From Pseudomonadota bacterium (GTDB lineage Bacteria > Pseudomonadota > Alphaproteobacteria > Rhizobiales > Xanthobacteraceae): 9,330 bases of DNA. Of this stretch, positions 1-7,308 are shown one piece after another. The stretch spans positions 1 to 9,330 of the forward strand of contig JAJYAH010000211.1 in assembly GCA_021779635.1 (NCBI GenBank). The letters run 5' to 3'. The first letter of the stretch is position 1, and every line of letters starts with the position of its first letter. A program made the position numbers and the translations under genes. The notes beneath the pieces are model-generated. The model made no database searches, was not told the DNA's origin, and saw only the letters and a list, made by a program, of their open reading frames with translations.

Positions 1-55
1 ATGCGCGGTGATCGGCTGCGAATGCGCCAGTGAAAATGTGCGTGGGGACGAGGCA

Positions 56-1456
56 ATGCCGACGACGGATATTCACTATCTCGGGCTGGTTGAGGTTGGG
101 CAGCAAGTCCAGGCCAGGAGGCTGTCGCCGGTTGAAGTGACCAAGGCGATGCTCGAGAGAATTGAGCGGCTCGATGGCAAGCTGAAGAGTTACGCTTGTG
201 TCATGGCCGACTCGGCACTGGCGGAAGCAGCCGCTGCCGAAAAGGAAATCGCCTCCGGCAAGATCAAAGGGCCGCTGCATGGCGTGCCCGTTGCAGTCAA
301 GGATCTCTGCTGGGCCAAGGGCGCACCGGCCGCGCACGGCATGACGATCCATCGCGACTTCCGCCCCAGCGAAGACGCCACTGTCGTGGCGCGTCTGAAG
401 GACGCGGGCGCGATCATTCTCGGCAAGCTGCAGCAGACCGAGGGGGCTTACGCCGATCATCACCCGAAAATCGATCCGCCGAAAAATCCATGGAATGCGG
501 ATTTGTGGCCGGGCGCCTCGTCGAGCGGTTCGGGTTGCGCTACCGCGGCCGGCCTCTGCTTTGGATCGCTCGGGACCGACACCGGTGGATCAATCCGGTT
601 TCCGTCCGCGGCCAATGGCGTCACGGGGCTGAAGCCGACCTGGGGACGGGTCAGCCGCTACGGCGCATATGAGCTGGCAGCGACGCTGGATCACATCGGG
701 CCGATGACGCGCAGCGCGATCGATTGCGGTGCAATGCTCGGTGTGATCGCAGGCAAGGATTCCAAGGATACGACTGCCGTGCCGTTGCCCGTGCCGGACT
801 ATCTTGCGGGGCTGACCGGCGATCTGCGGGGCGTGACGATCGGTGTCGATCGGCGCTGGACCAGCGAGGGCACGGACGAGGCCGCAAGCAAGGTGCTCAA
901 CGAGGGCCTGCGTGTCGCGACAGATCGGGGCGCCAAGATCCGCGAGATCACGTTTCCGGATGCAAAGGCGGTGATCGACGACTGGTTCCCGCTTTGCGGC
1001 ATCGAGGCAGCCGTCGCGCACGAGGCGACTTATCCCTCGCGCAAGGACGAATACGGGCCCGGGCTTGCGGGACTGCTCGATCTTGGCCTGCAGCAGTCCG
1101 GCAAAGACTACCAGAAGATCGTGCTGCGGCGCGAAGCGTTTCGTGGGGCTGTGCGACTTGCGTTCGAAGAGGTCGATCTCATCGCGGTCCCGGCCCAGGC
1201 TTTCGCCGCGCCCACGCTCGCCAAGATGGGCGCGCTTGGCGAAGACCCCTCGCTGATCGCCGGATTGCTCCGCTTTACCTGTCCCTTCGACATGACCGGA
1301 AGCCCGACGATTACGCTTCCGGGCGGCTTTGCCCCGAACGGCGGTCCCGTCGCCTTCCAGTTCGTCGGCCGCCACTTCGAGGAAGCGGGTCTCGTCCGCG
1401 CGGGGGACGCGTTCCAGCGCGTCACCGATTGGCACAAACGTCATCCCACTCTTTGA
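56..1456 (+). CDS. Amidase-signature (AS) family amidase, first paralogue
   Basis: This 466-residue protein is a cytoplasmic amide hydrolase that would convert a carboxamide to carboxylate and ammonia or amine. It carries the full AS-family Ser-Ser-Lys triad: Lys82 in VAVKDLC, the cis-Ser155 in GASSSGSG, and the nucleophile Ser179 in GTDTGGSIRFP, with the GatA/FAAH-type 24-residue spacing between the serines. The C-terminal PFDMTGSPTITLPGG segment is also typical. Length is normal for a stand-alone amidase. No GatB or GatC gene is nearby, so a role in tRNA amidation is unlikely. I chose ATG 56 over ATG 8 and GTG 38 because a GGGGA stretch (44-48) lies 7 bases upstream and because the paralogue at 8234 then aligns without gaps from Met1 to Ser179. 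The next gene starts 17 bases after the stop, so the two are probably co-transcribed. The substrate is unknown; a TEGAY..HHP motif (His135-His136) is shared with the paralogue. Confidence 0.93.
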   Translation: MPTTDIHYLGLVEVGQQVQARRLSPVEVTKAMLERIERLDGKLKSYACVMADSALAEAAAAEKEIASGKIKGPLHGVPVAVKDLCWAKGAPAAHGMTIHRDFRPSEDATVVARLKDAGAIILGKLQQTEGAYADHHPKIDPPKNPWNADLWPGASSSGSGCATAAGLCFGSLGTDTGGSIRFPSAANGVTGLKPTWGRVSRYGAYELAATLDHIGPMTRSAIDCGAMLGVIAGKDSKDTTAVPLPVPDYLAGLTGDLRGVTIGVDRRWTSEGTDEAASKVLNEGLRVATDRGAKIREITFPDAKAVIDDWFPLCGIEAAVAHEATYPSRKDEYGPGLAGLLDLGLQQSGKDYQKIVLRREAFRGAVRLAFEEVDLIAVPAQAFAAPTLAKMGALGEDPSLIAGLLRFTCPFDMTGSPTITLPGGFAPNGGPVAFQFVGRHFEEAGLVRAGDAFQRVTDWHKRHPTL

Positions 1457-1460
1457 TCCG

Positions 1461-1464
1461 AGGA
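1461..1464 (+). promoter_or_regulatory. Ribosome-binding site deciding the start of the formamidase-family gene
   Basis: An AGGA core lies 9 bases before ATG 1474, inside the 17-base gap after the first amidase. The alternative in-frame ATG at 1507 has no purine-rich stretch at a suitable distance, so 1474 is preferred. The N-terminal extension of 11 residues this gives is not conserved family sequence as far as I can tell, so 1507 is not excluded. Confidence 0.55.
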
Positions 1465-1473
1465 ACCGTTCGC

Positions 1474-2472
1474 ATGAAGGCCGTAGACTGGTTGCAGAGT
1501 TCCATCATGTCGAAGCGGGCCGTCGCCAGGGGGGCGGCCGGCAAGACGCATAGTCTGACGATCGAGCAGCAGGGGAAATTCCACTACGTCTACGGTCCTT
1601 ATGCGAAGCCGACCTTGTCGATCGATCCCGGCGGGGTCGTCGTCGTCGAAACCGAAGACGCTTTCGGGGGCGTGCTCACCAGCGAGAGCGATAGCCCGAC
1701 CGCGAAACTGAACTTTCCATACCTGAACCCGCAATGCGGACCGATCGCGGTCAAGGGCGCCAAGAAGGGCGATTGCCTCGCCGTCTATATCCACGACGTC
1801 GAGACGCGCGGCGAACAGCCGGCCGGAACGACCTGCATCATCCCGGAGTTCGGCGGGCTTGTCGGGACCAGTTCCACGGCACTGCTCAATCCGCCGCTGC
1901 CCGAGCGCGTGAAAAAGCTGCATGTCGACAGGAACGGCGTGCGCTGGAACGACAAGATCACGCTGCCTTACGAGCCGTTCATCGGCACGATCGGGGTATC
2001 GCCGGAAATCGAGGCGATCTCCTCGCTGCAGCCGGACTATCATGGCGGCAACATGGACCTGCCCGATGTCGCGCCCGGTGCCGTCCTCTATTTGCCGGTC
2101 CATACGGAGGGGGGGTTACTCTATGTCGGTGACTGCCACGCCACCCAGGGTGATGGCGAACTCTCCGGCGTGGCACTTGAGCAGCGCGCGACCGTCACGC
2201 TCCAGATCGATCTGATCAAGAACTGGAGCTTCGCGTGGCCGCGGCTCGAGACGCGCGACTTCATCATGACGATCGGCAGTGCGCGCCCGCTCGAGGACGC
2301 CGCCCGCATCGCCTATCGCGAGCTCACCCGATGGATGAGCGCCGATTATGGCTTCGACGAGATCGACGCGTACATGCTGCTCAGCCAGGCCGGGCGCATG
2401 CGGCTCGGCAACATGGTCGACCCGAAATACACGATGGGTGCGTCGATCCTGAAAAGCTACCTCAAGGCATGA
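1474..2472 (+). CDS. Acetamidase/formamidase family protein (FmdA/AmdA type)
   Basis: This 332-residue cytoplasmic enzyme is predicted to hydrolyse formamide, acetamide or another small amide to ammonia and the acid. Family hallmarks appear in order: PFIGTIGVSPE (168-178), HGGNMDLPD (190-198), and HTEGGLLYVGDCHATQGDGE (210-229), rich in His, Asp and Glu as expected for the family's active-site and metal region. FAWPRLE follows, as does a C-terminal helical part. The length is nearer to short bacterial acetamidases than to the roughly 400-residue formamidases. The fold is unrelated to the AS amidases on either side. It sits 17 bases after the first amidase and 32 bases before the binding-protein gene, so one transcript is likely. 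In Methylophilus the fmd operon likewise joins a formamidase to a short-chain amide/urea transporter. Formamide versus acetamide versus a larger amide cannot be decided from sequence. Confidence 0.93.
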   Translation: MKAVDWLQSSIMSKRAVARGAAGKTHSLTIEQQGKFHYVYGPYAKPTLSIDPGGVVVVETEDAFGGVLTSESDSPTAKLNFPYLNPQCGPIAVKGAKKGDCLAVYIHDVETRGEQPAGTTCIIPEFGGLVGTSSTALLNPPLPERVKKLHVDRNGVRWNDKITLPYEPFIGTIGVSPEIEAISSLQPDYHGGNMDLPDVAPGAVLYLPVHTEGGLLYVGDCHATQGDGELSGVALEQRATVTLQIDLIKNWSFAWPRLETRDFIMTIGSARPLEDAARIAYRELTRWMSADYGFDEIDAYMLLSQAGRMRLGNMVDPKYTMGASILKSYLKA

Positions 2473-2504
2473 ACTCCAGCAGCTTTTAACAAGAGGACAT
2501 TTCA

Positions 2505-3746
2505 ATGAAATCGCGACATCTGCTTAGAATTGTGTTTCTTGGTCTCATGCTCGGAACAGCGGCGGCGGTCGGCGCCGCCCAGGCGGCCGACCCTCCGTTG
2601 AAGATCGGCCTGCTCGAAGACGTCTCCGGCGATCTTGCTTTCATGGGCATGCCGAAACTCCACGGCTCGCAACTTGCGGTCGAGGAGATCAACAAGAGCG
2701 GCGGCATTCTCGGGCGGCAGATCGAACTCATCCATCTCGATCCGCAGGGCGACAACGCCCGCTATCAGGAGTTCGCACGGCGTCTGCTCAGCCGCGACAA
2801 GGTCGACGTACTGATCGGAGGCATCACTTCCGCGTCGCGCGAGGCTATCCGGCCGATCATCGACCGAACGACCACGCCGTACTTCTACACCAACCAGTAT
2901 GAAGGCGGCGTGTGCGACGCCAGCATGATCAGCATGGGAGCGGTCCCGGAGCAGCAGTTCTCGACCCTGATTCCCTGGATGGTCGAGAAGTTCGGCAAGA
3001 AGGTCTACGTCATCGCCGCCGACTACAATTTCGGTCAGATTTCGGCGGAGTGGAACCGCAAGATCATGAAGGATCTCGGCGGCGAGGTCGTGGGTGAAGA
3101 ATTCATCCCGCTCGGCGTCTCGCAATTCGCGCAGACGATCCAGAATATCGAGAAGGCGAAGCCGGATTGGCTTTTGACGATCAATGTCGGCGCTGCCCAG
3201 GACTCGTTCTTCGAACAGGCTGCCGCCGCGAAACTCAACCTTCCGATGGGCTCATCGATCAAGGTCATGCTCGGCTTCGAGCACAAGCGGTTCAAGCCGC
3301 CGGCACTCAACAATATGCATGCGACCGCGAACTGGTTCGAGGAGATCGATACGCCCGAAGCCAATGACTTCAAAAAACGCTGGCACGCCAAGTTCCCCGA
3401 TGAGTTCTATATCAATGACATGGGCTACAACGCCTACAATGCGATCTACATGTACAAGACGCTGGTCGAGAAGGCGAAGTCGATCAAGCTCGATGACATG
3501 CGCAAGGTGATTGCGACCGGCGATGCCTGCATCGATGCGCCCGAAGGCAAGGTTTGCATCGACCCGAAGAGCCAACATACGTCGCACCGCATGCGCCTTA
3601 TCTCCGTCGGTCCTCAGCATCAAGTCACGGTCGAGAAGGATTACGGGACGATTCAACCGTATTGGCTGGGTGAGATCGGCTGCGACCTCACCAAGAAGAA
3701 TGACAAGGATCAGTACACGCCGAGTCATCTTCCCAACAAATCGTGA
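2505..3746 (+). CDS. ABC transporter periplasmic binding protein, urea/short-chain-amide type (UrtA/FmdD-like)
   Basis: This 413-residue protein has a clear Sec signal peptide: basic start (MKSRHLLR), hydrophobic core (9-22) and an AQA cleavage site near residue 27. It is a type I periplasmic binding protein of the branched-chain-amino-acid/amide class. Features that point to the UrtA/FmdD/AmiC branch are NQYEGGVCD (around 131-138), followed by GAVPEQQ, then GGEVVGEEFIPLG and the late DAPEGKVCIDPKSQHT stretch that resembles the UrtA C-lobe. Four cysteines are present (137, 342, 351, 393); 342 and 351 flank a short turn and could form a disulfide in the periplasm. The start is supported by AGAGGA (2492-2497) 7 bases upstream. 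It would capture the substrate and deliver it to the two permeases encoded downstream. A plain Leu/Ile/Val specificity is less likely given the amidase neighbours and motifs, but the ligand is inferred. Confidence 0.93.
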   Translation: MKSRHLLRIVFLGLMLGTAAAVGAAQAADPPLKIGLLEDVSGDLAFMGMPKLHGSQLAVEEINKSGGILGRQIELIHLDPQGDNARYQEFARRLLSRDKVDVLIGGITSASREAIRPIIDRTTTPYFYTNQYEGGVCDASMISMGAVPEQQFSTLIPWMVEKFGKKVYVIAADYNFGQISAEWNRKIMKDLGGEVVGEEFIPLGVSQFAQTIQNIEKAKPDWLLTINVGAAQDSFFEQAAAAKLNLPMGSSIKVMLGFEHKRFKPPALNNMHATANWFEEIDTPEANDFKKRWHAKFPDEFYINDMGYNAYNAIYMYKTLVEKAKSIKLDDMRKVIATGDACIDAPEGKVCIDPKSQHTSHRMRLISVGPQHQVTVEKDYGTIQPYWLGEIGCDLTKKNDKDQYTPSHLPNKS

Positions 3747-3805
3747 CGTGCGGGCACGAATCTTGCTTTCGTAATCGTGTCGAATTGCGTCATGATGATG
3801 AACTG

Positions 3806-3835
3806 CGCGGGCGCTGCAACGATGCGGCGCCCGTG
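3806..3835 (+). other. Strong RNA hairpin between the binding-protein and permease genes
   Basis: In the 108-base gap 3747-3854, CGGGCGC (3808-3814) pairs perfectly with GCGCCCG (3827-3833). Pairing continues outward (3807 with 3834 as G-U, 3806 with 3835) and inward (3815-3818 with 3823-3826, including one U-G), giving about 13 pairs closed by a 4-base loop ACGA (3819-3822). No T-run follows, so it is not a classical intrinsic terminator. It ends 8 bases before the AGGAGG (3844-3849) of the permease gene. Hairpins in this position often stabilise the upstream mRNA so that the binding protein is made in excess over the membrane parts. A smaller inverted repeat, ACGAA/TTCGT (3756-3760 with 3768-3772), lies earlier in the same gap. 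I see no convincing promoter here. Confidence 0.6.
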
Positions 3836-3854
3836 AAGCGAGCAGGAGGCCAGG

Positions 3855-4721
3855 ATGTCGGCTGAACTATTCTCGGTATTTTATCAGTTCGCCGACGTCT
3901 TCGCGTTTCTGATCCTTTCGGCATCCGGCCTCGCCATCGTGTTCGGCATGATGGGCGTCATCAACATGGCGCATGGCGAGTTCATCATGTGTGGCGCCTA
4001 TGTGACGGTCGGATTGGTGAAGCTCGGCGTGCCTCTCGCCGTTGCCCAGGCGCTCGCCGCGGTGACCGCAGGATTGATCGGCGTCGCCGTCGAATACCTC
4101 ATCGTCCGGCGCTTCTATAAAAGGCCGCTGGATTCGCTGCTCGCCACCTGGGGCCTCAGCCTGATCGTTACACAATCAATGCTGCTGATCGTGGGATCGT
4201 CGATCACAGGCATCGGCACGCCGGAGGGCAGCTTTGCGATTGGCGGCTACACTTTCTCGACGTATCGCCTGGTGCTGTTTGCCTGCGCGGTCGCTGTGCT
4301 GATCGGCCTCTATGTCACCTTCATGAAGACGCGTTTCGGCCTGATGGCGCGGGCGACGATGCAAAATGCCGCCATGGCGAAGGCGCTGGGCGCACGCACG
4401 GGACGCATCTATGCGATCAGTTTCGGCATCGGCGCCGGCCTCGCGGGCCTGTGCGGCGCGCTTTATGCACCGACGATGACGCTGATCCCGACGATGGGCG
4501 CGACGTTTGTGGTGGAGAGTTTCGTCACGGTCGTCGTCGGTGGAGCCAACGTTCTGTTGGGAACGGCGCCGGCTGCCGTGTTCCTGGCGATGATCCGAAT
4601 GGTCCTGAATGCTAGCTACGGGCAGATCATCGGCCAGATCGGCATGCTGTTTGCCGTCATCCTGATCATTCGTGTCTTGCCCGAAGGCCTTTCCAGTGTG
4701 TTGGTCCGTCGTGCGCGCTGA
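3855..4721 (+). CDS. ABC transporter inner-membrane permease (LivH/UrtB-like)
   Basis: This 288-residue, very hydrophobic protein is predicted to cross the inner membrane about eight times and to form one half of the channel of a branched-chain-amino-acid/urea/amide type importer. Diagnostic motifs are GVINMAHGEF (34-43) in the first core helix region, LLATWGLSLI (95-104), which is more typical of UrtB than of LivH, and a cytoplasmic EAA-like loop RATMQNAAMAKALG (166-179) that would dock on an ATPase. It lacks the long periplasmic N-terminal extension found in many proteobacterial UrtB proteins and so has LivH length. A perfect AGGAGG at 3844-3849, 5 bases before the ATG, marks the start and implies strong translation despite the hairpin just upstream. 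The partner permease starts 12 bases after its stop. Confidence 0.93.
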   Translation: MSAELFSVFYQFADVFAFLILSASGLAIVFGMMGVINMAHGEFIMCGAYVTVGLVKLGVPLAVAQALAAVTAGLIGVAVEYLIVRRFYKRPLDSLLATWGLSLIVTQSMLLIVGSSITGIGTPEGSFAIGGYTFSTYRLVLFACAVAVLIGLYVTFMKTRFGLMARATMQNAAMAKALGARTGRIYAISFGIGAGLAGLCGALYAPTMTLIPTMGATFVVESFVTVVVGGANVLLGTAPAAVFLAMIRMVLNASYGQIIGQIGMLFAVILIIRVLPEGLSSVLVRRAR

Positions 4722-4733
4722 GCGGGAGACCTG

Positions 4734-5807
4734 ATGTTTAGACTGCTTGATGGTCCCCAGACCTTGGGACGGGGACGGACCTTCTGGTCCTGCTTTCTGG
4801 TCGTGCTGGCGGCCGCGTTGATCTATCCGGTCTTTGCGGACTCCTACGATGTCGGCAACTTCTCCTATTTCCTGATCTGGATATTCATGGCGCTCGGCCT
4901 GTGCCTGATGTGGGGCTATGGCGGCATGCTGTCGTTCGGCCAGACATTCTTCTTCGGTATCTCCGGTTACGCCTATGGCGTGTTCGCCATCAACATGGGT
5001 GGAGGCTCGGCGACGATCGCAGCACTTGTGCTCTCGGTTTTCATTGCAATGATAGCGGCCGGTATCCTCGGTTACTTCATGATCTGGGGAGGTATCAACG
5101 GTATCTTCTTCGGTATCGTGACGCTGTCAGCAACGTTGGTGCTGGCATTCTTTCTGGGACAAACGGCCGGACCGGAATGGCACATCGGTCCTGCGCGGCT
5201 CAATGGCTTCAACGGCATGAAAGGGATGGATCCGCTCACCGTCGGCGATTTCGACATCGAGGGGTCGGCGCTCTACTACGTCATGGTGGCGCTCATCGTG
5301 GTGGTCTACATTGCGCTGCGCATGCTGGTGAACTCGCGCATCGGCAACGTCATCGTCGCCACGCGCGAGAACCCGCAGCGCGCCGAGATGCTCGGCTATG
5401 ACATTCGCAGGTATCAGCTGCTGACGTTTGTCATCGGTAGCGGGCTCGCCGGTCTCAGCGGCGCGCTCTACACGTCCTGGGGGCAGTTCATCACTCCGTC
5501 GAGCATCGGCCTCCCGGCCGCCGCCATGCCGATCGTTTGGGTGGCGTTCTCGGGGCGGAGCGACCTGACCGCGACGCTTGTCGGCTCGTTCCTGCTGCTC
5601 TTCGGCTTCCAGACCATCACGGTGTACAGCCAGCAGGCCGCGCTCGTGCTGATGGGCGCGCTGCTGCTGGCCACCGTGATGTTGGCACCGCAGGGCTTCG
5701 TCCTCGGTGTCGGCAAGCTTGTCGTCGATCGATGGACAGCGCGTCGGCGGCGCGACGCGAGCCCAGCTCTGGCGGACGCCAGCCGCCTGCAATCGGATGA
5801 GACGTGA
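4734..5807 (+). CDS. ABC transporter inner-membrane permease (LivM/UrtC-like)
   Basis: This 357-residue membrane protein is the second channel subunit of the importer. A short cytoplasmic N-terminus is followed by a first hydrophobic segment (about 17-35) and the family motif WGYGGMLSFGQ (60-70), which is the LivM/UrtC signature. The cytoplasmic EAA-type coupling loop is TRENPQRAEMLG (210-221), followed by GSGLAGLSGALY in the next helix. The C-terminus has a polar, Arg-rich tail (about 331-357) beyond the last hydrophobic stretch. GGAG at 4725-4728, 5 bases before the ATG, supports the start. It follows the first permease by 12 bases and is immediately followed by the first ATPase gene. UrtC and LivM are hard to tell apart by eye; the ATPases make the urea/amide branch more likely. 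Confidence 0.93.
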   Translation: MFRLLDGPQTLGRGRTFWSCFLVVLAAALIYPVFADSYDVGNFSYFLIWIFMALGLCLMWGYGGMLSFGQTFFFGISGYAYGVFAINMGGGSATIAALVLSVFIAMIAAGILGYFMIWGGINGIFFGIVTLSATLVLAFFLGQTAGPEWHIGPARLNGFNGMKGMDPLTVGDFDIEGSALYYVMVALIVVVYIALRMLVNSRIGNVIVATRENPQRAEMLGYDIRRYQLLTFVIGSGLAGLSGALYTSWGQFITPSSIGLPAAAMPIVWVAFSGRSDLTATLVGSFLLLFGFQTITVYSQQAALVLMGALLLATVMLAPQGFVLGVGKLVVDRWTARRRRDASPALADASRLQSDET

Positions 5808-5808
5808 C

Positions 5809-6528
5809 ATGGCGCTGGTCGATGTGAAGGGTGTAACGAAGCGCTTCGGTGGATTGACGGCTGTGTCCGATGTCGATCTCACGGTAAATGCCGGTGAGGT
5901 CCACTGCCTGATCGGCCCCAACGGGGCAGGGAAGAGCACGCTGTTCAAGCTGATCGTCGGGCTTTATCCGCCGACCAGGGGCAGCATCTTCTTCGACTCC
6001 ATCGATATCACCGACGAGCGGCCTTTTGCGCGTGTCCAGCGGGGCATGAGCATCAAGATGCAGGCGCCGAGCGTCTTCAAGGAACTGCCGGTCCGGCAAA
6101 ACATCCAGATCGCACTCCAGGAGCGCCTTTCGGGCGCCGAACGCGACGCCGAGGAAGAACGGCTGCTCACGCTGCTCAATCTGGCATCAGACACCGGCAA
6201 ACTGGCAGGCGAGCTTTCGCACGGCCAGCAGCAATGGCTCGAGATCGGGATGGCGTTGGCATTGAGCCCGCAGCTCTTGCTGCTGGACGAGCCGACGGCC
6301 GGCATGTCGCCGGAGGAAACGTTCAAGACCGGTGAACTCATCAAGTCGTTCAATGCCGAGGGCATGACGGTTCTCGCCGTCGAGCACGACATGGCGTTTG
6401 TTCGCCAGATCGCCCAGCGCGTCACCGTGCTGCATCTCGGCGAGGTGTTCGCGCGCGGCAGCCTCGAAACCATTCTTCAGGACGAGAAGGTCGCTGAAAT
6501 CTACCTTGGTACGACACATGCCCACTGA
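5809..6528 (+). CDS. ABC transporter ATP-binding protein (LivG/UrtD-like)
   Basis: This 239-residue cytoplasmic ATPase energises the importer. Walker A is GPNGAGKST (36-44), Q-loop Gln85, signature LSHGQ (136-140), Walker B LLLLDE (156-161) and switch His193 in VEHDM. The signature has His in place of the usual Gly at its third position; together with the following QQWLEIGM and the C-terminal EKVAEIYLG this matches UrtD rather than ordinary LivG. Two starts are possible: ATG 5809, one base after the stop of the preceding permease, or ATG 5797 (adding MRRD), which would overlap that gene by 11 bases. Neither has a strong ribosome-binding site, so translation is probably coupled to the upstream gene. 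I prefer 5809 because family members begin close to this point. Confidence 0.93.
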   Translation: MALVDVKGVTKRFGGLTAVSDVDLTVNAGEVHCLIGPNGAGKSTLFKLIVGLYPPTRGSIFFDSIDITDERPFARVQRGMSIKMQAPSVFKELPVRQNIQIALQERLSGAERDAEEERLLTLLNLASDTGKLAGELSHGQQQWLEIGMALALSPQLLLLDEPTAGMSPEETFKTGELIKSFNAEGMTVLAVEHDMAFVRQIAQRVTVLHLGEVFARGSLETILQDEKVAEIYLGTTHAH

Positions 6529-7228
6529 TCAGATACTGGATGTATCGGGGCTTTGGGCGGGTTACGGCGCCACGCCGATCCTGCAGGGTGTGAGCATGTC
6601 GGTCTCCCGTGGCGAGATCGTCGGCGTGATCGGCCGCAACGGCGTCGGCAAGTCGACGCTGATGCGATGCCTCATCGGGCTTCTTGATACGTGGCGCGGC
6701 ACCATCACCTTCATGGACCGGGATGTGACGTCGTTGCAGGCGGACGCCCGCGCGCGCGCCGGCTTTGGCTATATCCCGCAGGGACGTGATGTCTTTCCAC
6801 AGATGAGCGTCGAGGAGAACCTGCAGGTCGGCGAGTTGATCGGCGGACCAAAGGGAAAGAAGCTGCCGGAACTCGTCTACGAGTATTTTCCGCGGCTGAA
6901 GGAGCGCCGGCGGCAGGTTGCAGGCACCATGTCGGGAGGCGAGCAACAGCAACTCGCCATTGGGCGGGCGCTCATCGGTAACCCGTCATTGATGATCCTG
7001 GACGAGCCGTCCGAGGGCATTCAGCCGTCGATCGTGCAGCATATATGCGAGGCGCTGAAATCGTTCCGGAATGAACTCGGGACGACGATTGTCTTCGTCG
7101 AGCAGAATCTCGACACGATCCTGGCGATCGCCGAGCGGTGCTATATCATGGAGAAGGGCAAGATCACGCGCTCGCTGACCGGCGATGACGTCAACGCGGA
7201 CAATGTCCGCGCGCAACTCCTTTTGTGA
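6518..7228 (+). CDS. ABC transporter ATP-binding protein (LivF/UrtE-like)
   Basis: This 236-residue protein is the second ATPase of the importer. Walker A is GRNGVGKST (39-47), Q-loop Gln88 in IPQGRDVFP, signature MSGGEQ (138-143), and Walker B ending in Asp162-Glu163. EGIQPSI (166-172) and GRNGVGKST are characteristic of UrtE. The switch histidine position is Gln196 (VEQN), as is normal for the LivF/UrtE group and not a defect. Its ATG overlaps the end of the previous ATPase by 11 bases, so the two are translationally coupled and made in matching amounts. The gene ends 80 bases before the dehydrogenase gene. Confidence 0.94.
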   Translation: MPTDQILDVSGLWAGYGATPILQGVSMSVSRGEIVGVIGRNGVGKSTLMRCLIGLLDTWRGTITFMDRDVTSLQADARARAGFGYIPQGRDVFPQMSVEENLQVGELIGGPKGKKLPELVYEYFPRLKERRRQVAGTMSGGEQQQLAIGRALIGNPSLMILDEPSEGIQPSIVQHICEALKSFRNELGTTIVFVEQNLDTILAIAERCYIMEKGKITRSLTGDDVNADNVRAQLLL

Positions 7229-7245
7229 GGTTGTCTGCCTTCCAC

Positions 7246-7260
7246 GAACAGGTCTTGTTC
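7246..7260. promoter_or_regulatory. Perfect inverted repeat GAACA-N5-TGTTC ahead of the SDR gene
   Basis: In the 80-base gap between the second ATPase gene and the SDR gene, GAACA (7246-7250) and TGTTC (7256-7260) form a perfect repeat around GGTCT. It could be an operator or a weak hairpin. There is no T-run after it and no convincing -35/-10 pair nearby. A 5-base arm can arise by chance, so its function is uncertain. Confidence 0.25.
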
Positions 7261-7308
7261 ATGAGGGGCGGCTTGTTTGAAGTCGAATGACCAGGGAAGG
7301 AGACAAAC

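Noticed and set aside
1..33. Possible 3' end of an upstream gene (frame 1 stops with TGA at 31-33; frame 3 stops at 9-11)
   Set aside because: Too short to tell which frame, if any, is coding.
590..1444. 284-codon reading frame on the minus strand inside amidase 1
   Set aside because: It lies fully opposite a well-supported gene, its protein is Arg/Asp/Gly-rich with no recognisable domain, and such frames are expected opposite GC-rich codons.
56..1456. GatA subunit of the tRNA amidotransferase
   Set aside because: No GatB or GatC gene is nearby, a second paralogue exists in the same cluster, and the context is amide transport and hydrolysis.
7091..7120. Loss of the ABC switch histidine in the second ATPase (VEQN)
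   Set aside because: Gln at this position is normal for LivF/UrtE-group ATPases and does not mean inactivation.
7246..7260. LexA/SOS box
   Set aside because: Alphaproteobacterial LexA uses the direct repeat GTTC-N7-GTTC; this is an inverted GAAC-N7-GTTC, and the genes have no link to DNA repair.
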